Source of the DNA: RUG420 sp045642465
GTDB taxonomy: Bacteria > Bacillota > Clostridia > Oscillospirales > Acutalibacteraceae
Assembly (NCBI GenBank): GCA_045642465.1
Contig: JAZUIY010000015.1
Coordinates: 248,001 to 312,000 of the forward strand
Direction: 5' to 3'
DNA: 64,000 bases
Of this stretch, positions 42,597 through 50,681 are shown in pieces (positions within the stretch are counted from its first letter, which is position 1; the number at the start of each line of letters is the position of its first letter). A model generated the notes under the pieces. It was not told the origin of the DNA, did not search any database, and saw only the letters and a program-made list of their open reading frames with translations. A program made the position numbers and the translations under genes.

Positions 42597-43838
42597 TTAC
42601 TTATCTTCTTCAAGACCCTGCTTCATGAGAGCCTGAACCTTCAGAGGAAGGCCGAAGAGGTTGATGAATCCTGCGGAGTCAGCCTGATCGTATACTTCAT
42701 CTTCGTCGAAGGTGGCGAATTCATCAGAGTAGAGGCTGTATGGGGACTTCACGCCAGCTTTGATGATGTTGCCCTTGTAGAGCTTCAGTCTTACAGTACC
42801 GGTGCAGGTTTCTTCTGCCTTTTCTACGAAAGCGGAGAGTGCTTCTCTTACTGGGGTGAACCACTTGCCGTTGTAAATGAGTTCGCCAAGAGTAATAGCA
42901 ATTCTTTCTTTTTCGTGAGCGGTGTCTTTGTCAAGACAGATGGATTCCAAGTAGTTGATTGCTGCGTAGAGGATGGTTCCGCCAGGAGTTTCATATACGC
43001 CACGGGACTTCATACCTACGAGACGGTTTTCTACAATGTCAAGGAGACCGATGCCGTTTTTGCCACCGATTTCGTTGAGCTTCAGGATGATGTCTTTAGC
43101 AGACATCTTTTCGCCGTTGAGAGCAACCGGACGACCCTTTACATATTCCAATTCAATGTAGGTTGGTTCGTCTGGAGCTTCCAGAGGAGAAATGCCCATT
43201 TCCAAGAAGCCTGGCTTTTCATACTGTGGTTCGTTCCATGGGTTTTCCAGGTCTAAACCTTCGTGGGAAAGGTGCCACAGGTTCTTGTCTTTGGAATAGT
43301 TGGTTTCTCTGTTGATTTTCAGAGGAATGTTGTGAGCTTCAGCGTAGTCAATTTCTTCGTCACGAGACTTGATGTCCCATTCACGCCATGGAGCAATGAT
43401 TGGCAGGTCCGGTGCAAAGGTCTTCAGAGCCAGCTCGAAACGAACCTGGTCGTTGCCCTTGCCGGTGCAGCCGTGGCAGATGGCATCTGCGCCTTCTGCT
43501 TTGGCAATTTCAGCAAGGCGTTTACCAATAAGAGGTCTAGCGAAAGAGGTGCCGAGAAGATAGTCTTCGTACTTAGCACCAGCCATAACGGATGGAATGA
43601 TGAAGTCGTCTACGAATTCATCAGTAAGGTCTTCAATGTAGAGCTTGGAAGCACCGGTCTTGAGAGCCTTTTCTTCCAGGCCTTCCAGTTCGTCAGCCTG
43701 GCCAACGTTACCGGATACTGCAATAACTTCACAGTTGTTGTAGTTTTCCTTGAGCCAAGGAATAATGATGGAAGTGTCAAGGCCACCGGAGTAAGCCAAA
43801 ACAACTTTTTTAATCTGAGATTTATCTAACTTTGCCAT
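42597..43838 (-). CDS. argG: Argininosuccinate synthase
   Basis: Joins citrulline and aspartate with ATP. 413 residues with the PP-loop VVLAYSGGLDTSIIIPWL at the start, HGCTGKGNDQVRFE and the citrulline/aspartate-site LNEIGGKNGIGLLDIVENR. GGAGG before the ATG at 43838 fixes the start; the 25-codon upstream extension would run through the promoter. The -35/-10 pair at 43873-43900 and ARG-box-like sites at 43909-43953 indicate control by ArgR. Confidence 0.97.
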   Translation of the reverse strand: MAKLDKSQIKKVVLAYSGGLDTSIIIPWLKENYNNCEVIAVSGNVGQADELEGLEEKALKTGASKLYIEDLTDEFVDDFIIPSVMAGAKYEDYLLGTSFARPLIGKRLAEIAKAEGADAICHGCTGKGNDQVRFELALKTFAPDLPIIAPWREWDIKSRDEEIDYAEAHNIPLKINRETNYSKDKNLWHLSHEGLDLENPWNEPQYEKPGFLEMGISPLEAPDEPTYIELEYVKGRPVALNGEKMSAKDIILKLNEIGGKNGIGLLDIVENRLVGMKSRGVYETPGGTILYAAINYLESICLDKDTAHEKERIAITLGELIYNGKWFTPVREALSAFVEKAEETCTGTVRLKLYKGNIIKAGVKSPYSLYSDEFATFDEDEVYDQADSAGFINLFGLPLKVQALMKQGLEEDK

Positions 43839-43872
43839 AGTGTTTACCTCCATAGTTTCAAAACATGACTGT

Positions 43873-43900
43873 ATTATAGTACCTACATGCAAAAAGTCAA
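43873..43900 (-). promoter_or_regulatory. Promoter of argGH
   Basis: On the minus strand TTGACT (43895-43900), 16-base spacer, TATAAT (43873-43878). Confidence 0.8.
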
Positions 43901-43908
43901 CACTAAAA

Positions 43909-43953
43909 TGCATAAAAATTCAATAATTCCCAACGCTGTTGTATAAATATGCA
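43909..43953. promoter_or_regulatory. Two ARG-box-like operators upstream of argG
   Basis: TGCATAAAAATTCA (43909-43922) and TGTATAAATATGCA (43940-43953) match the ArgR/AhrC consensus TGAAT-wwww-ATTCA at 9 and 8 of 10 half-site bases. Their centres are 31 bases apart, about three helical turns. Confidence 0.6.
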
Positions 43954-44027
43954 GAATATACAAATTTTATGCAAACCTGGGAAACCCTGGGGAAAAGGCC
44001 AAAACCACTATATATATTAATAGTATA

Positions 44028-44056
44028 TTGCCCTATACCACTAACTGTGGTATTAT
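44028..44056 (+). promoter_or_regulatory. Promoter of the rlmB-type gene
   Basis: TTGCCC (44028-44033), 17-base spacer, TATTAT (44051-44056) with extended TGG. The spacer contains the inverted repeat ATACCAC-N5-GTGGTAT (44035-44053). Confidence 0.65.
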
Positions 44057-44101
44057 GTTATGGATAATAGAGTAGTCTATCTATTCTGGAGGGTATACAG
44101 A

Positions 44102-44863
44102 ATGAAAGAAAGCGAAGTGAGGGACGAGCTGATTATTGGCCGGAATCCGGTCATGGAAGCTATCAAATCAGGGCGTAACATTGACACGCTCTACGTCTCT
44201 AAGGGGGAAAAGCAAGGCTCCATTGGGAAAATCATTGCTCTTTGCAGAGAATCCGGCATCATGGTCAAGGAGACCGATGGCAAAAAACTGGATTTCATGT
44301 GCGGCGGTGGAACTCATCAGGGCGTCATTGCAAAGGTAGCGGCCCACGAGTACGCAACCGTGGATGATATCTTTGCAAAAGCAGAGGAAAAAGGGGAGGC
44401 ACCTTTCATCATCATCTGTGATGAAATTGCAGACCCGCATAATCTGGGCGCCATCATACGAACCGCCGAATGCGCCGGTGCCCACGGCGTCATCATTCCA
44501 AAGCGAAGAAGTGCAACCTTAAACTACACGGTAGACAAAACCTCTGCCGGGGCATTGGAATATATGCCGGTTGCCCGCGTTAGCAACTTACCCTCTACTA
44601 TGGAAACCCTCAAGGAACGTGGCGTTTGGATTTACGGCACGGACATGGAAGGGCAAACCTGGTGCCAGACGGACCTGAAAGGTCCAATGGCTCTCGTGGT
44701 TGGTTCCGAAGGAACCGGCATGGGACGCCTGGTTCAGGAAAAATGTGACTTCATTTTGTCTCTCCCATTAAAGGGTAATATTAATTCGTTAAATGCATCT
44801 GTCGCTGCCGGCATCGTCATGTACGAAGTCTGCCGTCAGCGGTTAGAGTTAAAAACATTGTAA
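44102..44863 (+). CDS. rlmB: 23S rRNA 2'-O-ribose methyltransferase, RlmB/TrmH family
   Basis: SPOUT-class methyltransferase, predicted to methylate a 23S rRNA guanosine as RlmB does. 253 residues: substrate-binding N-terminal domain (GRNPVMEAIKSG, THQGVIAKV), then the SPOUT motifs DPHNLGAIIRTAECAGAHGV, VVGSEGTGMGRLV and the knot LPLKGNINSLNASVAAGIV. GGAGG lies 9 bases before the ATG at 44102. The large ATPase-like gene follows after 12 bases. In other Bacillota this gene sits near cysS; not so here. Confidence 0.92.
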   Translation: MKESEVRDELIIGRNPVMEAIKSGRNIDTLYVSKGEKQGSIGKIIALCRESGIMVKETDGKKLDFMCGGGTHQGVIAKVAAHEYATVDDIFAKAEEKGEAPFIIICDEIADPHNLGAIIRTAECAGAHGVIIPKRRSATLNYTVDKTSAGALEYMPVARVSNLPSTMETLKERGVWIYGTDMEGQTWCQTDLKGPMALVVGSEGTGMGRLVQEKCDFILSLPLKGNINSLNASVAAGIVMYEVCRQRLELKTL

Positions 44864-44875
44864 AGGAGGATCATC

Positions 44876-47800
44876 ATGGCTTACGAAAATGAATTGAGCG
44901 TAGAAGAAATCATGGCGCAAATCATGGAAAAAGCTGCCGCCAAGGCACAAGCACCGGCAGAACAGCGTGATTGGTCTGCAGATGAAATTGATGACCTTCT
45001 GAGCGACAAACCGCTGGAAGAAACTGCCGCCGATTCCGCTTCGGAAGAGGGCGCCCCAATGTTCCAGGAAGCACCGGAGGAACCAAAAGAAAGCTGGGCT
45101 TCCAAATATCATTTGGATGAAATGGAATCAGCCGAAGAAGAACCGGCCGCTGAAGAACCGGAAAAGGCAGAAGAACCGGCAGAAACTGTTTTAAATGAGG
45201 AAGAAACTGAATCGCTCATAAAAGATAAGGACGATGCAGTGGCTTTCGTTGATGACGTACTGAAACGCAAAAACAAAAAGGCTTACAAGAGCCAGGACCA
45301 TGTGAAAACGGCACCAATTGAGTTCGACCTTTCCGAGGAAGAACCGACCACCGTTATGGAACCGATTACCACTTCCGACGTGAAGCAGTACAACAATAAA
45401 AAGATTGCCGAAGCCGTAGAAGAACCGCAAGAGGACCTTCCGGAAGAAGAAATGATGTTCGAGGAAGAGGAACCGAGAGCAGGCTTTGGTAACCGAATGA
45501 GAGGTCTCTTTGGCAGAGCCAGATCCGCCGTTACCGATTTCATTGAAGGCGGTATGGAAGAATACGAAGAAGACTACGACGATGAGGATTACGAAGAAGA
45601 CCAGCCGAAAGAACTGGATCCGGAATCCATCAATCCAACGGAACAGCAGACCAAGATTTTTGACACCGTCACCCCGGAAGGCAGTCAGATTATTGACTCC
45701 AAACAGCAAGTTCACCTGCAAGGCGAACTGTCTAAGGGGTTAGACGAAAATCCGGAATCTCCAAAGATGATTATGGAATTGGCTGACGAAGGGAAGGAAG
45801 TCAGTGCCTACGACAAACGGGCTTTGGCAGACAAAACCGTCGGCATCCATCCAATTCATAATGAAAATATCCAGCATCAAATCCGCGTAGACACCATTGA
45901 ACACAGTGGCGGCGGAATGCCAACGGATAAGAACCGGGAACGGTTCTTAAACAAACCAAAGCAGAGACTGGAAACCACTGCAGAGTATGAAGCTCTTCAT
46001 GCAGGGGAAGAACCGGAACCGGTAGAACGCGGCGGCTTCATTGTAAAGAAGAGTAAGTTCGCCAACACTGCCGACCTGGAACCAATTCCAACCATCATTG
46101 CAGCAGATGCCGAACTCAACACCTTTGACAAGGCCATTGTTGCTAAGGACGGCAACCCGGTTGTGGAACATACCGACACCGAAATTGATGGACAGATTAA
46201 ACTTCTGGGCTTCGACGACGAACCGGAAGTCATTGAACAAATTGAAGAAGAAACTGCAGAGGATAACCTGAGAGAATCCCGGGTACAGAAGATTAAAGAA
46301 TTCCATTTGGATACCGGCCTTCTGGAAGACCCGAAAGAGGAAACCCAGGAAGCAGATGCTGAACCGGAGGTTCTGGCAAAAGAACCGAAACGGCCGCTGC
46401 GGATTTCCAAGGATGCCATTACCACGGATTACTTGGACGACGAATATAAGAAGTCTTCTGACAAAGACCGCATTGAAAACGGTTTGTATAACGCTAAGCG
46501 GGCCAGCTTCATTTCTGCCATTGCCCAGGGTGCCATTGCTCTGGCGGCAGTTATTATGAGCATCTTGACCGGTGGCAGTCTGGTAGATGCCGGCGGCGGA
46601 TCCACCATCTTTGTACTCATTAACATTGTACTTTTGATTGTGGCCGTTATCTTTGGTGTCCGCACCATTGCCAAGGGCTTAAGAGGGTTCGTGGGTAAAC
46701 ATATTAATGCAGCCGGTGCCACCACCATTGTGGTTGTGGTTGCGTTAATTGAAGAAATTATCCTGGCCTTTGTTACCCAGTCTCATGCCGTTACTGTAGG
46801 CATGTATACCGGTGCGGCTGCCCTTGCGTTGGCTGCAGCATCCCTGACGCGTTACCTGTCCCTGACCAGGGCATTAGATAACTTTGATTTCATTACCAGC
46901 GGCGTAGAACTCTATGCTTCCGATGCCATTGAGGATGAAGAAGATTCCTTTGAAATTGGCAGAGGCCTTCTCATTGAAGACCCAACCGTAAACTACAGTG
47001 CCAAGGTGCAAAAGCCAAAGGCCTTTGTAGAAAATTCCTTTGCCGATGACCCGGCTGACTATGAAGTAGAAAAGCCAACCTTAATTGTTGCAGGGGTAGC
47101 CCTGATTCTGGCCATTATCTTTGGCATTGTGCATCATAGCTTTACCATTGCGCTTGGCCTGTTCACCGCCATTTTGGCATTGGGTATTCCTTGCTTCGTT
47201 ACTTTGGCTTCTAACATTGGCCTCTTTACCGTAGACCGTACCTTTAGCCGCAAGGGTTCTGCCATCCTTGGCCACCGTGCTGTAGAAGAAAGCGCAGACA
47301 TGAATGCCTATGCCATTGACAGCTGCGACATCTTCCCGAAGGAAGCCATTAGTATTATTGGTATTAAGACCTTCCACAACATGCGGATTGACGATGCCAT
47401 TCTCTATTCCGCAGCCATGGCCATTGCCGGCGAAAACCCACTGGGCGGTGTTTTTGAAAGCACCATCCTGGGCAAGCGTGACCTGTTGCCACCGGTAGAA
47501 TCCGTGGCTTACGAAGAACGCCTTGGCCTTTCCGCTTGGATTCACGGCCGCCGTACCCTTCTTGGTAACAGAGACCTGCTCATCAACCACAATGTTGAAA
47601 TTACAGACGAAGAGTTTGAACAGCAGTACACCCACAACGGACGAAAGGTAGTTTACCTGGCCGTTGCCGGTAAAATTGCCGCCATGTTCGTGGTTCAGTA
47701 CCGTGCCGACAAGCGGATGCGTTTGGCTCTGCAGAATGCAGACCGTGCCGGTATCACCTTGCTGGTTCGCAACTCCGACTGCAACATTACCGAAGACATG

Positions 47801-48163
47801 ATTAGCCGTTATTACAAGATTCCGGCTGCGTCCATTAAGATTCTCAGCCCAGTTTCCGGTGAACTGTTCCAGAAGTACCGCAACAGCGAAAAACTGGTTG
47901 CCACCTCCGGCCTAATTAACAACGGTACCGTAGAAGCTTCTCTGCGTACGGTTTATGAAGCAAGACGCCTGTATGACGCCATCTTTACCAACTCCATTGT
48001 GGCCATGGCCTACAGTGCCATTGCCATTGTCATTGGTATTATTTTGGCTGCCGTCATTGAACCGTCTTACATTTCCGACTTCAGAGTCGTTTTGTTCCAG
48101 GTACTCTTTGGTGCTGTGGCTGTTGGCCTTCCATGGCTGCAGTCCAGACACGTCAGCAAATAG
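44876..48163 (+). CDS. P-type-ATPase-like pseudoenzyme with long acidic N-terminus
   Basis: 1095 residues. Residues 1-520 are highly acidic and largely disordered. Membrane segments follow near 542-665 and 725-785, then a P-type ATPase-like core and two last spans near 1043-1088. The membrane motif LGIPCFVTLASNIGLF and the following RKGSAILGHRAVEE align to the CPC/SPC helix and linker of P1B pumps, but the phosphorylation motif DKTGTLT is DSCDIFP (near residue 814) and the GDGxND hinge is replaced by SGLINNG. The nucleotide-domain element GRRTLLGNRDLLI is kept. So ATP-driven transport is unlikely; a regulatory or scaffold role is inferred. AAAGGAGG sets the start. Probably cotranscribed with rlmB. 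Confidence 0.72.
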   Translation: MAYENELSVEEIMAQIMEKAAAKAQAPAEQRDWSADEIDDLLSDKPLEETAADSASEEGAPMFQEAPEEPKESWASKYHLDEMESAEEEPAAEEPEKAEEPAETVLNEEETESLIKDKDDAVAFVDDVLKRKNKKAYKSQDHVKTAPIEFDLSEEEPTTVMEPITTSDVKQYNNKKIAEAVEEPQEDLPEEEMMFEEEEPRAGFGNRMRGLFGRARSAVTDFIEGGMEEYEEDYDDEDYEEDQPKELDPESINPTEQQTKIFDTVTPEGSQIIDSKQQVHLQGELSKGLDENPESPKMIMELADEGKEVSAYDKRALADKTVGIHPIHNENIQHQIRVDTIEHSGGGMPTDKNRERFLNKPKQRLETTAEYEALHAGEEPEPVERGGFIVKKSKFANTADLEPIPTIIAADAELNTFDKAIVAKDGNPVVEHTDTEIDGQIKLLGFDDEPEVIEQIEEETAEDNLRESRVQKIKEFHLDTGLLEDPKEETQEADAEPEVLAKEPKRPLRISKDAITTDYLDDEYKKSSDKDRIENGLYNAKRASFISAIAQGAIALAAVIMSILTGGSLVDAGGGSTIFVLINIVLLIVAVIFGVRTIAKGLRGFVGKHINAAGATTIVVVVALIEEIILAFVTQSHAVTVGMYTGAAALALAAASLTRYLSLTRALDNFDFITSGVELYASDAIEDEEDSFEIGRGLLIEDPTVNYSAKVQKPKAFVENSFADDPADYEVEKPTLIVAGVALILAIIFGIVHHSFTIALGLFTAILALGIPCFVTLASNIGLFTVDRTFSRKGSAILGHRAVEESADMNAYAIDSCDIFPKEAISIIGIKTFHNMRIDDAILYSAAMAIAGENPLGGVFESTILGKRDLLPPVESVAYEERLGLSAWIHGRRTLLGNRDLLINHNVEITDEEFEQQYTHNGRKVVYLAVAGKIAAMFVVQYRADKRMRLALQNADRAGITLLVRNSDCNITEDMISRYYKIPAASIKILSPVSGELFQKYRNSEKLVATSGLINNGTVEASLRTVYEARRLYDAIFTNSIVAMAYSAIAIVIGIILAAVIEPSYISDFRVVLFQVLFGAVAVGLPWLQSRHVSK

Positions 48164-48176
48164 TTTTAGAAATAAA

Positions 48177-48216
48177 AAAACCGTTCTGAACAAGTTGTTC
48201 AGAACGGTTTTCTTTT
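48177..48216. terminator. Bidirectional terminator before rpsR
   Basis: CCGTTCTGAACAA pairs perfectly with TTGTTCAGAACGG, flanked by A-run and T-run. Confidence 0.95.
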
Positions 48217-48241
48217 TCTTTATTCTGCTTCCGCGTGCTGA

Positions 48242-48484
48242 TTAGTCAGCAGTGTATGGAAGAAGAGCAACGTGTCTAGCGCGCTTGATAGCGGTAGTGA
48301 GTTCGCGCTGATGATAAGCGCAAGTACCGGTAGCACGGCGAGGCAGGATCTTAGCTCTGTCAGAAGTGAACTTGCGAAGACGAGCAGTGTCTTTGTAGTC
48401 AATCTTTTCGATCTTTTCTACACAGAAAGCGCAAACCTTTCTGCGGGAACGTCTGCCGCCTGCACGATTACGATCATATGCCAT
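48242..48484 (-). CDS. rpsR: 30S ribosomal protein S18
   Basis: 80 residues. S18 sits on the 30S platform beside S6. The conserved RRKVCAFCVEKIEKIDYKD, LPRRATGTCAYHQRELTTAI and ARHVALLPYT are complete; the CAFC cysteines are of the zinc-binding variety. GGAGGG precedes the ATG at 48484. Last gene of rpsF-ssb-rpsR. Confidence 0.97.
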   Translation of the reverse strand: MAYDRNRAGGRRSRRKVCAFCVEKIEKIDYKDTARLRKFTSDRAKILPRRATGTCAYHQRELTTAIKRARHVALLPYTAD

Positions 48485-48520
48485 GGGTTTTCCCTCCATT
48501 TAGTGAAATTTGGTCCGTTA

Positions 48521-48970
48521 TTAGAACGGGAGTTCGTCATCCATATCCATGGATGAGAAGTCGTCAGCGCCGGCTGTGGAGAAAGCAGGAGCGGCCGGAG
48601 CAGCTGGAGCTGCAAAGCCTGCCTCAGGGGCAGCACCGGTACCGGTTTCCGCTTTGGAGCCGCAGAAACTAACGTTGTCTGCAACAATTTCAACAGCGGT
48701 ACGCTTGTTGCCGTTTTTGTCTTCGTAGCTTCTGGTTTGGATGGAACCCTGAACTGCAATCATGCTACCTTTGTGGAAGTAGCGGGATACGAATTCAGCA
48801 GTCTGTCTCCAAGCAACTACGTTGATGAAGTCGGTCTGTCTTTCAGCACCGGCCTTCTGGTAAGAACGGTCAACAGCAACGGAAAAGCTGGTTACGCTGA
48901 CGCCGCTGGTAGTGGTACGAAGTTCTGGGTCAGCAGTTAAACGACCCATAATTACTGCGCAGTTAAGCAT
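48521..48970 (-). CDS. ssb: Single-stranded DNA-binding protein
   Basis: 149 residues: OB-fold (MLNCAVIMGRLTADPELRTT, FINVVAWRQTAEFVSRYFHKG), then a flexible Gly/Ala/Pro linker, then the acidic tip MDMDDELPF that recruits replication and repair proteins. Placed between rpsF (19 bases upstream) and rpsR (36 bases downstream), the standard bacterial order. Confidence 0.97.
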   Translation of the reverse strand: MLNCAVIMGRLTADPELRTTTSGVSVTSFSVAVDRSYQKAGAERQTDFINVVAWRQTAEFVSRYFHKGSMIAVQGSIQTRSYEDKNGNKRTAVEIVADNVSFCGSKAETGTGAAPEAGFAAPAAPAAPAFSTAGADDFSSMDMDDELPF

Positions 48971-48989
48971 AATAATTTTTCCTCCTACC

Positions 48990-49271
48990 TTACTTAGCGA
49001 TGTTCAAGAATCTGAGAACGCCTTCGGTAATAGTCAGTCTACGTTCGAATTCTACTGGGAAATCTGGTTCAGCAGAATAGTTAACGACAACATAATATCC
49101 TTCTGGTTCGTCTTGGATTGGGTATGCGAGCTTACGAGCACCCCATTCGTCGATTTCGCCTAATGTGCCGTTCTTCTCAATGAGAGCAGTGAACTTACCG
49201 AGTAATTCTTTAGCAGCTTCTTCGCCGTCTTTCACGGAGAAAACCAACATGATTTCATACTCTTTTGCCAT
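48990..49271 (-). CDS. rpsF: 30S ribosomal protein S6
   Basis: 93 residues. S6 pairs with S18 in the 30S platform. Typical EYEIMLVFSVKDGEEAA, the GARKLAYPIQDEPEGYYVV block and the helix LTITEGVLRFLNI are present. AGGAGG gives the ATG at 49271; a start three codons earlier is unlikely. A strong promoter at 49353-49382 drives the operon. Confidence 0.96.
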   Translation of the reverse strand: MAKEYEIMLVFSVKDGEEAAKELLGKFTALIEKNGTLGEIDEWGARKLAYPIQDEPEGYYVVVNYSAEPDFPVEFERRLTITEGVLRFLNIAK

Positions 49272-49352
49272 TATTAGCACCTCCTTCTGGTCTTTGGCCC
49301 TTCCTCTTCTGGAAGAGCAAGGAATTGGTATTTGTTATAAATACGCAGAAGC

Positions 49353-49382
49353 ATTATAGGATGCAACCGCGGTATTTGTCAA
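49353..49382 (-). promoter_or_regulatory. Promoter of rpsF-ssb-rpsR
   Basis: On the minus strand consensus TTGACA (49377-49382), 18-base spacer, consensus TATAAT (49353-49358). Confidence 0.88.
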
Positions 49383-49402
49383 GGAAATAAGCTTTGGGCG
49401 AT

Positions 49403-50524
49403 TTACTTTTCCTGGAGATTTTCTAAGGACTTCATTTTCAGATAGGCATTGATGAAGCCGTCCAGGTCACCGTCCATAACGGCGGTGATGTTACCCATTT
49501 CGTAGTTGGTCCGGGTGTCTTTTGCCAAAGTGTAAGGCATGAAGACGTAAGAACGGATTTGGGAACCCCAGCCAATCTGCATCTGGTCCCCTTTAATGTC
49601 TTCAATTTTATCTAAGTGTTCCCGTTCCTTAATTTCAATCAGCTTGGACTTCAGCATGCGCATGCAGACTTCTCTGTTCTGATGCTGGGAACGTTCTACC
49701 TGGCAGGAAACCACAATGCCGGTTGGCTTGTGGATGAGACGAACGGCAGAGGAGGTTTTGTTAACCTTCTGTCCGCCGGCGCCGGAAGCACGGTATACTT
49801 CCATTTCAATGTCTTCCGGACGGAGATCTACTTCAATGGTGTCGTCAATTTCCGGCATAACTTCTACGGAAGCGAAGGAAGTTTGACGACGGCCCTGAGA
49901 GTCAAACGGAGAAACACGAACCAGGCGGTGCACCCCTGCTTCGGACTTTAAGTAGCCGTAAGCGTTTTCCCCTTCAATAAGGATGGTGGCGGATTTTAAA
50001 CCTGCTTCATCCCCGTCAAGGTAGTCTAAAGTGGTGACTTTGAAGCCGTGACGTTCTCCCCAGCGGTTATACATACGGAAGAGCATCTGGGCCCAGTCCT
50101 GTGCTTCGGTTCCACCGGCGCCTGCGTGGAAGGTGAGCAGAGCATTGCGTTCGTCGTATTCACCGGACAGCAGGGTGGACAGGGTCATGGAATCCAAACT
50201 TGCTTTGAATTCGTCTGCCCCTTCCCGGCATTCGTCAAAGAGACTTTCGTCTTCTTCTTCGTCAGCCAGTTCAATCATGGTGAGGGTGTCATCATAGAGA
50301 CTGGCCAGCTTGTCGTAAGCCGCAATTCTATTTTTCAACTTGCTGGTACGCTGGAGAACAACCTGGGAATTTTCAATGTCATCCCAGAAGCCGTCGGCAG
50401 CGGTCTGTTCTTCCAGTTCTGCTACTTCGGCAGCCATGGCTTCATAGCCAATGGATTCTTTCAGTTCTCCCAGAGCTTCCTCGTGGCCGAGGAGTTCCAG
50501 ACGAAGTTCTTCGTATTGAAGCAC
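49403..50524 (-). CDS. prfB: Peptide chain release factor 2
   Basis: Recognises UGA and UAA and triggers peptide release. 373 residues with the RF2 recognition loop RVSPFDSQGRRQTSFAS and the catalytic GGQ in YRASGAGGQKVNKTSSAV. AAAGGA lies 8 bases before a GTG at 50524, a better start than the ATG at 50533. The reading frame is continuous: the usual in-frame UGA and CUU-UGA frameshift site near codon 25 are absent. TTTACT and TATAAT form a promoter around 50570-50600. Confidence 0.95.
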   Translation of the reverse strand: MLQYEELRLELLGHEEALGELKESIGYEAMAAEVAELEEQTAADGFWDDIENSQVVLQRTSKLKNRIAAYDKLASLYDDTLTMIELADEEEDESLFDECREGADEFKASLDSMTLSTLLSGEYDERNALLTFHAGAGGTEAQDWAQMLFRMYNRWGERHGFKVTTLDYLDGDEAGLKSATILIEGENAYGYLKSEAGVHRLVRVSPFDSQGRRQTSFASVEVMPEIDDTIEVDLRPEDIEMEVYRASGAGGQKVNKTSSAVRLIHKPTGIVVSCQVERSQHQNREVCMRMLKSKLIEIKEREHLDKIEDIKGDQMQIGWGSQIRSYVFMPYTLAKDTRTNYEMGNITAVMDGDLDGFINAYLKMKSLENLQEK

Positions 50525-50681
50525 GTGGATCATCCTTTTCTAGAAATAAAGTGTCACTAAAGTCAAAATATTATAGTATAAGATACCGCATAAAGTAAAG
50601 AAGAAGCTTGCTTTGGCTTCGTTGAATTATGCCCATATCTTAGGTATAATAATACAAATATCCTAGGACAGGAGAAACGCA

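Noticed and set aside
49290..49325. Possible S6:S18-binding leader before rpsF
   Set aside because: Only a weak CTTCC/GGAAG stem is seen and the conserved CCG element of the known motif is missing; a covariance-model search would decide.
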